A stretch of 64,000 bases of DNA, taken from Terriglobia bacterium (GTDB lineage Bacteria > Acidobacteriota > Terriglobia > Terriglobales > Acidobacteriaceae). The stretch's first letter is position 1. Every line of letters begins with the position of its first letter. The notes beneath the pieces are model-generated. The model worked only from the letters and a program-made list of their open reading frames with translations. It ran no database searches and was not told the origin of the DNA. Below, piece by piece: positions 1 to 6,772 of this stretch. The stretch is from NCBI GenBank assembly GCA_020073565.1, contig JAIQEY010000004.1, forward strand, positions 1 to 64,000, written 5' to 3'. Both the position numbers and the translations under genes were made by a program.

Positions 1-1
1 G

Positions 2-82
2 AACGCGCATCAGCTGTTCGTGATGTGCGGGTTGGTCAATCTGTTTCTCAGTCGTCAGAAGCTGCTGACAGCGAGCGCGTAG
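2..82 (+). CDS. C-terminal tail of a gene entering from the left (partial)
   Basis: One frame is open from the window edge to a TAG at 80-82 and encodes about 26 residues, rich in Leu, Val, Phe and Cys with a basic SRQK stretch. That is what a last transmembrane helix and cytoplasmic tail would look like. The family cannot be named from so little. The same frame continues after the stop as a Lys/Gly-rich reading to 139, which may be noise. The remaining sequence to about 336 holds no recognisable gene and presumably carries the promoter of the gamma-glutamyltransferase gene. Confidence 0.3.
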   Translation, partial: NAHQLFVMCGLVNLFLSRQKLLTASA

Positions 83-336
83 ATGAAAGCCGGTTCGATG
101 GGCGAAGGCGAAGGCAAGAAATCCAAAGGGGAAGCCTAGGTCATCAACCCACCATTGCTGAGGTATGAGACTTGCGCGGTCAGAAACTTACTTATTCAGA
201 GAGTCCCTAGAACATCTTACGTCACCCCCTGTGGAAAATCAGACTGACCCACTCCCCGGCGCCTGACCTGCTTGACAACCTTCCTCCCTCGCATAAGAAT
301 GCGCATTCGTTGCCGGTCCGGCGTGAAGGTGCATCC

Positions 337-2004
337 ATGCGAAATGTTGTTTTACTGGCGCTCAGCGTATCCTTCCTCTTTCCCGGTATGTCAGCCCAGG
401 ATCGCTCTCACGCTCGCTCCATGGTGATTACGTGCTATGGAATCGTTGCCACCAGCCATACGCTCGCTTCGACGGCAGGTGCGCAAGTGCTCGCGCGCGG
501 TGGATCGGCAGCCGACGCTGCTATCGCCGCCAACGCCGTGCTGGGCGTGACCGAGCCTATGATGAACGGCATGGGCGGCGATCTGTTCGCCCTGTATTGG
601 GACGCTAAAACTGGCAAACTGTACGGCCTCAATGCCAGCGGCTGGGCGCCGCAGTCGCTGACCATCGCGCATCTTACGGCCAGGGGTGCGGCCTCGATGC
701 CGCACTCGGGCATTGACACCGTCACGGTTCCGGGAGCGGTCGCGGGGTGGGATCGGTTGCACCAGCGCTTTGGCCGGCTGCCCTGGAAAGAAATTTTCCA
801 GCCCGCAATTTTCTACGCTGAGCAGGGCTATCCCGTGCCCGAACTGATCCATGCTTTCTGGGAGGAAGCGAACCAACTCACGGATGCAGAGAGCCGTCGC
901 GTCTATCTGCCCGGTGGGCAACCTCCGGCGCTGGGCGGAATTTTTCACAATCCGGATCTGGCGAAGGCTCTCCGTGCGATCGCGGCTGGTGGCTCGAAAG
1001 CGTTTTATCAGGGCGAAATTGCCCGTGCGATTCTCGACACGTCAAAAGGACTTGGAGGGACCATGTCGGCCCAGGATCTGGCGCAATTTGCACCCGAGTG
1101 GGTCGATCCAATCTCCACGACCTATCGCGGCTGGACAATCTACGAACTGCCTCCCAACGGGCAAGGGATGGCAGCGCTCGAGATGCTCAACATCATGGAG
1201 ACATCGCCGGCTGCCGCCGACGGGCCATTGAGCGTTGCCGAACTTCACAAGAGGATCGAGGCGATGAAGCTGGCGTACGCGGATTTGGGCCGCTACAACG
1301 CTGATCCGCGCTTTGCGAAGGTTCCCGTCAGAGGGTTGCTCTCGAAAGAGTATGCAAAGGAGAGAGCGCAGCACATCGATCCCATCAAGGCAAATTGCGA
1401 AGTTTCCCCGGGAACTCCCGCCACTAACGAAACGACGTATCTCTCCGTGGTCGACCGGGAAGGGAACATCGCGTCACTGATCCAAAGCAACTACTCCCTG
1501 TTCGGCTCGGGCATCACGGTGCGGGGGATGGGGTTCGTACTCCAGAACCGCGGCGCGCTGTTCTCGCTCGATCCTTCGCATCCCAACGCGCTGGCGTCGC
1601 GGAAGCGTCCCTTCCACACCATCATTCCTGCGTTCATGGAGCGAGGCGATCAGCACATTGGCTTTGGCATCATGGGCGGCGCGAACCAACCGCTCGCCCA
1701 TGCGCAGTTTGTTTCCAACGTGGTGGACTACGGAATGAACATCCAGGCCGCACTCGAAACGGCCCGCTTTACGGTTAGCCCGCAGCGCGGATGCAACATC
1801 GTGATCGAGTCCCGCGTGAGGTCGGAAGTTCGCGACAACCTCACAGCGATGGGTCACAAGTTCCAGGTCGATCGCGAATATTCCACGTCCATGGGCCGCG
1901 GGCAGGCGGTGCTCCACGACACGACTGCCAAGGTGAACTACGGCGCATCGGACGCGCGCGCCGACGGCGCTGCCGAGCCCGAGCCTCCCCCGGTGAAGTG
2001 GTAG
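337..2004 (+). CDS. ggt: Gamma-glutamyltransferase (gamma-glutamyltranspeptidase), secreted
   Basis: Ntn-hydrolase that removes or transfers the gamma-glutamyl group of glutathione and related compounds, probably in the periplasm. The ATG at 337 is preferred to an upstream TTG at 310 because it begins directly with a hydrophobic signal peptide of about 21 residues ending near SAQ. The N-terminal family block GSAADAAIAANAV and the PMMNGMGGD loop are present. The self-processing site is the NETTYLSVVD motif, whose first Thr (about residue 366) should be the catalytic nucleophile of the small subunit. At 555 residues it has the usual length of the family. The gene stands alone and converges with the amidase gene downstream. 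Confidence 0.93.
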   Translation: MRNVVLLALSVSFLFPGMSAQDRSHARSMVITCYGIVATSHTLASTAGAQVLARGGSAADAAIAANAVLGVTEPMMNGMGGDLFALYWDAKTGKLYGLNASGWAPQSLTIAHLTARGAASMPHSGIDTVTVPGAVAGWDRLHQRFGRLPWKEIFQPAIFYAEQGYPVPELIHAFWEEANQLTDAESRRVYLPGGQPPALGGIFHNPDLAKALRAIAAGGSKAFYQGEIARAILDTSKGLGGTMSAQDLAQFAPEWVDPISTTYRGWTIYELPPNGQGMAALEMLNIMETSPAAADGPLSVAELHKRIEAMKLAYADLGRYNADPRFAKVPVRGLLSKEYAKERAQHIDPIKANCEVSPGTPATNETTYLSVVDREGNIASLIQSNYSLFGSGITVRGMGFVLQNRGALFSLDPSHPNALASRKRPFHTIIPAFMERGDQHIGFGIMGGANQPLAHAQFVSNVVDYGMNIQAALETARFTVSPQRGCNIVIESRVRSEVRDNLTAMGHKFQVDREYSTSMGRGQAVLHDTTAKVNYGASDARADGAAEPEPPPVKW

Positions 2005-2038
2005 TTCAAGATGTAGCTGGTTGGCGGTTGCACATCCT

Positions 2039-3679
2039 TTATGACACGGTGGGGAGAAACTGCGGTTTCTTGCGGGCCTTCGTCAGTTGCTCGAACGCGT
2101 AAGCGATCTTGAGCAGCCTGGGCTCGCTCCAGGCGCGACCGAAGAACGAAATGCCTACCGGCAACTCCGAGATGAATCCGGCGGTGACGTTGATGTTGGG
2201 ATATCCCGCTACCGCGGCGGCAGTGGAACTTCCTCCGCCAAAGTGATCGCCATTGATTAGGTCCGTGAGCCAGGCGGGACCGCCCGTGGGCGCCACCAGC
2301 GCATCGAGTTTGAACTTATTCATGACGAAATCGATGCCCTGGGCGCGGCTGAGCCGATGATTCTTGGCGAGCGCATCCAGATATTCCTTGGAAGTGAGGG
2401 GACCTTTCTGTTCCGACTTCAGAAAAATATCCTGGCCGAAGTAGGGCATCTCTTTGTCGCGATTGCGGTCGTTGAATTCAATCACATCCTTCAGAGATTT
2501 CATGGGCGCGGAGGGACCAATGCGAGCCAGATAGGCGGCGAGATCGGCTTTGAGTTCGTAGAGAAACACGGTCATTTCGCTGTCGTCGAATTTGCCGATG
2601 GTTGGAATATCGGCTGGATCGACGATCTCGGCGCCTGCTTGCTTGATCTCGCCGATGAGCTTGTTCATGAGTTCGTCGACCGCATCGTTGAAGCCGAAAT
2701 ATTTGCGCACGACGCCGAGGCGCACGCCTTTGAGCCCGTCGGCGTCCAGAAACTTGGTGTAGTCCGGATGGGCCTTGCCGTCGCTAGCGGCCGTGGCGCG
2801 ATCTTCCGGGTCGATGCCAGCCAACGCACCTAGCAGAATGGCAACATCACGAACCGTGCGCGCCATTGGGCCGGCCGTGTCCTGGCTGTGGGAGATGGGA
2901 ATAATGCCGCTGCGGCTGACGAGTCCGACGGTGGGTTTGAGTCCGGCGAGGCCGTTGGCGGAGGATGGGCAGACCACCGATCCGTCCGTCTCGGTTCCGA
3001 TCCCCACTGCCGCTAGGTTCGCGGAGATGGCCGCGCCCGTGCCGGAACTGGAGCCGCAGGGATTGCGGTCGAGCGCGTAGGGATTGCGCGTGAGTCCGCC
3101 GCGTCCGCTCCATCCGCTGCTCGAGTGACTGGAACGGATGTTGGCCCACTCGCTCAGGTTCGTCTTGCCCAGGATTACGGCGCCGGCCTTGCGCAACTGC
3201 GCGGCGACGAAGGCGTCTTTCGCGGGGCGCGAGTCGAGTAGGGCGAGGGAACCGGCGGTGGTGCTCATGCGGTCGGCGGTGTCGATGTTGTCTTTGATCA
3301 GAACAGGAATCCCGTGCAGCGGGCCGCGCGGACCTTTCTCTGGGCGCTCTTTGTCGAGCGCGGCCGCGATCTCGAGCGCTTCGGGATTGACTTCGATGAC
3401 GGCATTGATCCTAGGGCCGGCCTTGTCGATGTCCTGGATGCGGGCGAGATACTTCTCGGTTAGCGAGCGTGAAGTTGCTTGGCCTGACTGAAGGGCCTTC
3501 TGGAGGTCGTCCAGGGTCAGTTCGTCGAGCTCGAAGTCCGTGGAAGCCTGGCTTGGTCCCGGAGGAAGGTCCGCCACGCGCGCGGCCCCGAGTGCGGGAT
3601 AAGCGGCCGTAGCCACGGTGGTCGCGAGGGACGCGCGAAGAAAATTGCGGCGCGACTTCGACTTGGAGGGACTGGACAT
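2039..3679 (-). CDS. Amidase-signature family hydrolase with Tat signal
   Basis: Hydrolyses an amide bond, substrate unknown. The N-terminus has a twin-arginine export signal (SRRNFLRASLATTVA, residues about 9-23), so the enzyme is probably exported folded. The Ser-cisSer-Lys triad of the amidase-signature family is visible: Lys129 in PVLIKDN, the cis-Ser at about 210 in the CGSSSGTGAA glycine/serine loop, and the nucleophile Ser234 in GTETDGS. The length of 546 residues fits exported relatives. It resembles GatA-like amidases, but the Tat signal and lack of gatB/gatC neighbours argue against a role in Gln-tRNA formation. It lies 130 bp from the tRNA-Gly gene, in divergent orientation. Confidence 0.9.
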   Translation of the reverse strand: MSSPSKSKSRRNFLRASLATTVATAAYPALGAARVADLPPGPSQASTDFELDELTLDDLQKALQSGQATSRSLTEKYLARIQDIDKAGPRINAVIEVNPEALEIAAALDKERPEKGPRGPLHGIPVLIKDNIDTADRMSTTAGSLALLDSRPAKDAFVAAQLRKAGAVILGKTNLSEWANIRSSHSSSGWSGRGGLTRNPYALDRNPCGSSSGTGAAISANLAAVGIGTETDGSVVCPSSANGLAGLKPTVGLVSRSGIIPISHSQDTAGPMARTVRDVAILLGALAGIDPEDRATAASDGKAHPDYTKFLDADGLKGVRLGVVRKYFGFNDAVDELMNKLIGEIKQAGAEIVDPADIPTIGKFDDSEMTVFLYELKADLAAYLARIGPSAPMKSLKDVIEFNDRNRDKEMPYFGQDIFLKSEQKGPLTSKEYLDALAKNHRLSRAQGIDFVMNKFKLDALVAPTGGPAWLTDLINGDHFGGGSSTAAAVAGYPNINVTAGFISELPVGISFFGRAWSEPRLLKIAYAFEQLTKARKKPQFLPTVS

Positions 3680-3809
3680 GAGCGCTCCTGCAGGGTTGGG
3701 CTGGCACCCACCCGACCCGGCATCTTACGGGATCGTGCGAGGCGATGGCAAATCCAGGCAAGGCAGCGTTGTCTTGAAGGGAGCGGAGTGATAATCTAGC
3801 GAAGCTTGG

Positions 3810-3884
3810 GCGGGAGTAGTTCAGCGGTAGAACGCCAGCTTCCCAAGCTGGATGTCACGGGTTCGATCCCCGTCTCCCGCTCCA
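3810..3884 (+). tRNA. tRNA-Gly (anticodon CCC), CCA encoded
   Basis: A full cloverleaf can be folded by eye. The acceptor stem GCGGGAG (3810-3816) pairs with CTCCCGC (3874-3880). The D-arm contains TTCAGCGGTAGAA. The anticodon stem CCAGC/GCTGG (3835-3839/3847-3851) encloses the loop TTCCCAA with anticodon CCC at 3842-3844. The T-arm is ACGGG-TTCGATC-CCCGT. The discriminator base is T3881 and the CCA end is encoded at 3882-3884. It reads GGG codons. Its 3' end, from 3869, is repeated in degenerate form at 6326-6342, so the gene appears to have been the integration site of the element that follows. Confidence 0.97.
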
Positions 3885-3885
3885 T
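3869..3885 (+). repeat. Putative attL within the tRNA-Gly 3' end
   Basis: 17-bp block covering the end of the T-arm, the acceptor strand, CCA and one base beyond. It is paired with 6326-6342. Confidence 0.55.
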
Positions 3886-3974
3886 CTTTTCGAATCCCTC
3901 GGCGCCGAAATCGTCCTAGCTGCGTGCCCATTTGCCTTCGGGACATCGCCGCACAACGGATAAATCGGCCTGCC

Positions 3975-4114
3975 CAGTTGAATACTTGCTGTCGTCAACT
4001 CTTCAAGCGATACTTTAACAGAAGGCCTTCCTAAAAAAGTGCTTTAGACTGCCACTCAAGCACTGCTTGAATGCCAGTCAAGGAATGCTTCAACGCGCCT
4101 CACGCGATACTTGA
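3975..4114 (+). repeat. Array of six 15-bp quasi-palindromic repeats (iteron- or centromere-like)
   Basis: Six related 15-mers begin at 3975, 4003, 4032, 4056, 4078 and 4100, at intervals of 28, 29, 24, 22 and 22 bp. The best units are TCAAGCGATACTTTA (4003), TCAAGCACTGCTTGA (4056, a perfect inverted repeat around ACT), TCAAGGAATGCTTCA (4078) and TCACGCGATACTTGA (4100). The units at 3975 and 4032 are weaker. Regular near-helical spacing of palindromes is typical of protein-binding arrays such as replication iterons or partition centromeres. No initiator gene is present in the window. Confidence 0.6.
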
Positions 4115-4284
4115 CCCCAAACTTTCGTATCACGTCGACCACAATATATAGTGGTATGCCGAAACCACAAGATGTAGGGAATTCCCATTAACGATCTAGT
4201 AAACAGGGCCTCTCTAGTAACTCGAGAGTAAACACAAGCTGTTGTTTATGGTCCCGCCCGTATTCTTGAAAGAATGGTGCTATC

Positions 4285-4425
4285 ATGCTGATAATAGGCG
4301 CGTTGCGATTATCACTGGCGATCCTGGCGCTACCCGTGTTTACTTTAGGGTTTTGGGGAAGCAAGACGCGCGGCGCAGAAATCGCCGCCCTCTTTTCCGA
4401 CGAAATCCTTGAGGTCTTGGGATAA
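4285..4425 (+). CDS. Possible small membrane protein, 46 aa
   Basis: Short open frame from ATG 4285 to TAA 4423-4425. The first half is a continuous hydrophobic segment (about residues 2-24, rich in Leu, Ile, Ala, ending GFWGSK). The second half is an amphipathic acidic helix-like stretch (GAEIAALFSDEILEVLG). This layout is unlikely by chance but the upstream Shine-Dalgarno is weak. It lies inside the tRNA-adjacent element, between the palindrome array and the tandem repeats. No family is recognised. Confidence 0.35.
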   Translation: MLIIGALRLSLAILALPVFTLGFWGSKTRGAEIAALFSDEILEVLG

Positions 4426-4828
4426 GTGCCCCGGGGAGGTGGGAATCCAGTCCATCTGGCAAGGCCGCAACCGTTTTTGGAGGCGGCGTCTGGACGATCC
4501 GGCGCGTTAGCATTCGATCTCACAACATAAAGAGGTGCTGCCCATGGCTCACGTGGAGTAGCCTGGCTCGACTTCACGCGGAAAGTCGGGCCAGACGGTA
4601 CCTGAGCAAGCCGGCCTGATTGAGGAGGGGCACAAGTACAGATCCGAGAGGTATAGGAAGGTTCGACGGTCACAGACGGCTCACCGTCCGATAGGGACTT
4701 CTACGGATCGACAGCGAACAGTACGCACGGGCAGCGTGCTGTGTGCGGCGGCCGGGCAGCCCTGCGTCCGCGTGAGCAATATCGGCAGGGAAGACCTTAT
4801 AGCGGGCGGTAGGGGCTGGCAGCGTGTC
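4426..4828. other. Non-coding or decayed stretch inside the element
   Basis: No convincing gene. A good ribosome-binding site (AAAGAGGTG) precedes an ATG at 4543, but the frame stops after five codons (MAHVE then TAG). The same frame is then open without a start to a TAA at 4886-4888, which could be the remains of a small gene. Opposite-strand readings here have no recognisable protein features. Confidence 0.4.
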
Positions 4829-4888
4829 TGTCTTACGGTCTGTCAGACAGCGTGTCATACAGCATGTCATACAGACTGTCCGTGTTAA
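4829..4888 (+). promoter_or_regulatory. Five 12-bp tandem repeats upstream of parA (putative operator/centromere)
   Basis: Contiguous 12-mers in register: TGTCTTACGGTC (4829), TGTCAGACAGCG (4841), TGTCATACAGCA (4853), TGTCATACAGAC (4865) and TGTCCGTGTTAA (4877). A weak sixth unit may precede them at 4817. The core TGTCAGACA is itself palindromic. Ribbon-helix-helix partition proteins (omega, ParG, ParR types) bind short tandem repeats placed just upstream of their operon. The array ends 115 bp before parA, whose partner has such a domain, so it is likely the autoregulatory operator and/or centromere. Confidence 0.6.
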
Positions 4889-5003
4889 ATCATGAGATTA
4901 CGACTTACATCACCAGGAGAGACCGACGGTCGATACACTCTTCCCAACTGCGGAACCATACTAGTCACTTCGTGCTTATGCGTGCGAGGGGTAGGCTGCA
5001 CGC

Positions 5004-5753
5004 ATGGCGACGATCATAGCGGTTGCAAACAAGAAGGGTGGCAGCGGGAAAACCACTACCACTACCAATCTAGCGGGCGCTTTTGTGGCTAGAGGTTATC
5101 GTACGTTGATCGTAGATGCCGACGGCAGCCAAGCGAGCGCTTACTCGTGGAGAAGGACCGGGGAAGGTTCCGGCTGTTCCTACGAAGTCTTGGGCTTGCA
5201 GTCCACGAATGTGCGGAATTTCCTAAAAGCTGCATTGGCGGTCGATCCTTACGATGTGGTCCTGATTGATTGCCCGCCGCGGGATCCAGGCGAAAAGGAT
5301 GGAGAAGTGCTGCGCAATGCGGTCCTGGTATCCAACGCCGTTCTGATCCCTGTGATTCCATCCGGACACGACCTGCGGGCGCTCGTCGGATTTCTGCAGT
5401 GGCTGTTGGCGATTCGTGAAACCACCAAGCCGGATCTCGAACTTCTCGCGTTCATCAACAATCGCGACGTTCGAACAAACTCGGCCAAGGGGGCCCGAAG
5501 CCAGTTGGTGCTGAACCTGGTCGGCTTACCCATCCGGGTTCTGGAGAGCGCGATTGCACATCGTGAGGACATCCGCCGGACAGCCGATGCCGGGCTGACG
5601 ATCTTTGAACTTGCAGGCAAAAGTAAAGGGGCACTCGAATACATCTCTTTGAGGGAGGAGATTCTGACATGGCTAGCATCAACAAGCGAGAGGGCAGCGG
5701 CGGTATTGACTTCGGAGCAGACTTCAGCGGACTACGCGAACGTCCAATTCTGA
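5004..5753 (+). CDS. parA: ParA-family partition ATPase
   Basis: Deviant Walker-type ATPase of the ParA/Soj/MinD family, which moves plasmid or chromosome centromeres by ATP-dependent binding to the nucleoid. Residues 5-20 carry the deviant Walker A motif (ANKKGGSGKTTTT) with both the signature and the P-loop lysine. The Walker A' aspartate is in LIVDADGSQ and the Walker B aspartate in VVLIDCPP (about residue 89). It has 249 residues and no N-terminal DNA-binding domain, so it is the small Ib-type ParA rather than the P1/F type. Its 3' end overlaps the next gene by 85 bp, which suggests translational coupling. An array of 12-bp repeats lies upstream. Confidence 0.9.
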   Translation: MATIIAVANKKGGSGKTTTTTNLAGAFVARGYRTLIVDADGSQASAYSWRRTGEGSGCSYEVLGLQSTNVRNFLKAALAVDPYDVVLIDCPPRDPGEKDGEVLRNAVLVSNAVLIPVIPSGHDLRALVGFLQWLLAIRETTKPDLELLAFINNRDVRTNSAKGARSQLVLNLVGLPIRVLESAIAHREDIRRTADAGLTIFELAGKSKGALEYISLREEILTWLASTSERAAAVLTSEQTSADYANVQF

Positions 5754-6091
5754 AAGGCGCTGATCTGGATCTGCCCACGGCGATGGAGGTTGCCCTTCGA
5801 GTTGAGGAGCCGCAACCGGTGAGCCACACCGAAAGCAGGGAAGCGGTAGCTCCGGAAGGCCCTGAGCTGGACGCTGACCCCTTGACCAGGCTCGTGACGG
5901 CAGCCGAAAAGGAACGCGGGCTGCCATACACATTTCGCATACCCATTAGTATGGACAGGGAATTTCGAACCTTAGCTAAAGAGTTCGATCTAGATCTCTC
6001 CGATATAGCCAGGTCTGGACTGGAGATGGCTCTTCTCAAGTTGCGCCAGATGTCGAGGGCAAAGAAACAACCATCACGTCTGCCACAATAA
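5669..6091 (+). CDS. ParA partner with C-terminal ribbon-helix-helix domain
   Basis: 140-residue protein, probably the DNA-binding partner of the ParA encoded just upstream. Residues 1-85 are polar, rich in Glu, Pro and Gly, and probably disordered, as in ParG/omega N-terminal tails that stimulate the ATPase. From about residue 88 the sequence reads as a ribbon-helix-helix unit: strand YTFRIPISM, helix DREFRTLAKEFD, turn LDLS, helix DIARSGLEMALLKLRQM, then a basic tail. A strong ribosome-binding site (GGGAGGAG, 5653-5660) precedes ATG 5669, inside parA. Likely targets are the 12-bp tandem repeats at 4829-4888 and/or the palindrome array at 3975-4114. Sequence alone does not show which. Confidence 0.7.
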   Translation: MASINKREGSGGIDFGADFSGLRERPILKGADLDLPTAMEVALRVEEPQPVSHTESREAVAPEGPELDADPLTRLVTAAEKERGLPYTFRIPISMDREFRTLAKEFDLDLSDIARSGLEMALLKLRQMSRAKKQPSRLPQ

Positions 6092-6463
6092 GCAGTCTTG
6101 ACTTCTGATCCATGATGTAGAGGTTTCGTGATATCGCTCTAAGCGGTTGATCGATCGATATTTAATCTTGCAGGGCAGCGAATTCCTCGACCCGCCCAGG
6201 AAGAACGGGCATGGCTGCTGAGTGCGATTGCAGCCGGGGACTTCTGGCGGTTCATCAGCTCACCCTTTGTTCATTGAGTCCTTGCGGAAAACCTTCAAGC
6301 TCGTTGATAGGTCACCAGTTCTGGGCCCGTCTCCCACTCCATGTCCTGCGATGCATACAACAGACACTCCGTTCTCTGCATTGATTCTGGAATCGCGGAC
6401 AGGCTTGGCCCCGAATTGCCGGCAAGGTGCCGGCGCTACGAAGAACGGTCGTTGGGAGTGCGT
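6092..6463. other. Intergenic end of the element and right flank
   Basis: No gene is supported. A startless open stretch (about 6168-6262) translates to a plausible but unassignable peptide and may be a gene remnant. The degenerate tRNA 3' end copy lies at 6326-6342. A GC-rich word GCCGGCAAGGTGCCGGCGC occurs at about 6419-6437 and resembles a word inside the deacetylase gene at 38955-38975. Confidence 0.4.
6326..6342 (+). repeat. Putative attR, degenerate copy of the tRNA-Gly 3' end
   Basis: Identical to 3869-3885 except A6336 for G3879. The GTTC that begins the T-loop region also recurs at the same spacing upstream (6318-6321), although the four bases after it differ. No cloverleaf can be folded here, so this is a fragment and not a second tRNA gene. 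Confidence 0.55.
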
Positions 6464-6607
6464 TTATCTGGGGGCGCTGGCACTTGATGACGCGGCCTTC
6501 AACTGGATCATTCCGATCCCGAGACCTCCTACCGCACCCGCGAGCAATCCCAGCAGGATCAGCAGGGGCACGCTTTCCATGATTGAGGACTTTCCGCGTT
6601 TGGCCAT
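6464..6607 (-). CDS. Small single-pass membrane protein, 47 aa
   Basis: Short gene whose product starts MAKRGKSS and then has one transmembrane segment rich in Leu, Gly, Ala and Ile (about residues 13-37), followed by a short Ser/Ala-rich tail. The ATG at 6605-6607 has a good Shine-Dalgarno (GGGAG, about 7 nt upstream). An in-frame extension to 6700 reads like non-coding sequence and was rejected. It is divergent from the patatin-like gene. Function unknown. The positive-inside rule places the N-terminus in the cytoplasm. Confidence 0.55.
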   Translation of the reverse strand: MAKRGKSSIMESVPLLILLGLLAGAVGGLGIGMIQLKAASSSASAPR

Positions 6608-6772
6608 CGACAGTCTCCCGGACCACAGTTCTATTCCAGCGTAGTTTAGCACCGCTTTCCCATTCACGAGCATTCGGAAGCCGGAAAAGTTGACGAACAT
6701 CCCTCGTCAACTCTCTGTGCTTTTGGGACCGGAATGGCCAGCCTAAACTTATCCTATGACTTTGGAGACACA

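Larger units (their letters stand above)
3869..6342. mobile_element. Small integrated element at tRNA-Gly (putative, integrase-less)
   Basis: The stretch is bounded by the tRNA 3' end CCCGTCTCCCGCTCCAT (3869-3885) and by CCCGTCTCCCACTCCAT (6326-6342), which match at 16 of 17 positions. Such a direct repeat at a tRNA 3' end is the usual mark of tyrosine-recombinase integration. Inside are a ParA gene, an overlapping ribbon-helix-helix gene and two repeat arrays, but no recombinase, replication protein or transfer gene. The interior reads less GC-rich than the flanks and large parts lack convincing genes. The simplest view is a decayed plasmid-like or satellite element that kept its partition cassette. 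The boundaries are inferred, not proven. Confidence 0.6.

Noticed and set aside
4188-4673. 161-codon minus-strand frame in the tRNA-adjacent element
   Set aside because: Composition is rich in Pro, Ser and Arg without structure, and it opposes a more plausible small membrane frame. There is no ribosome site.
4829-4888. CRISPR array
   Set aside because: 12-bp units with no spacers; operator or centromere geometry fits better.
6318-6342. Second tRNA-Gly gene
   Set aside because: Only the T-arm/acceptor 3' side is present; no D-arm, anticodon arm or 5' acceptor strand can be found.
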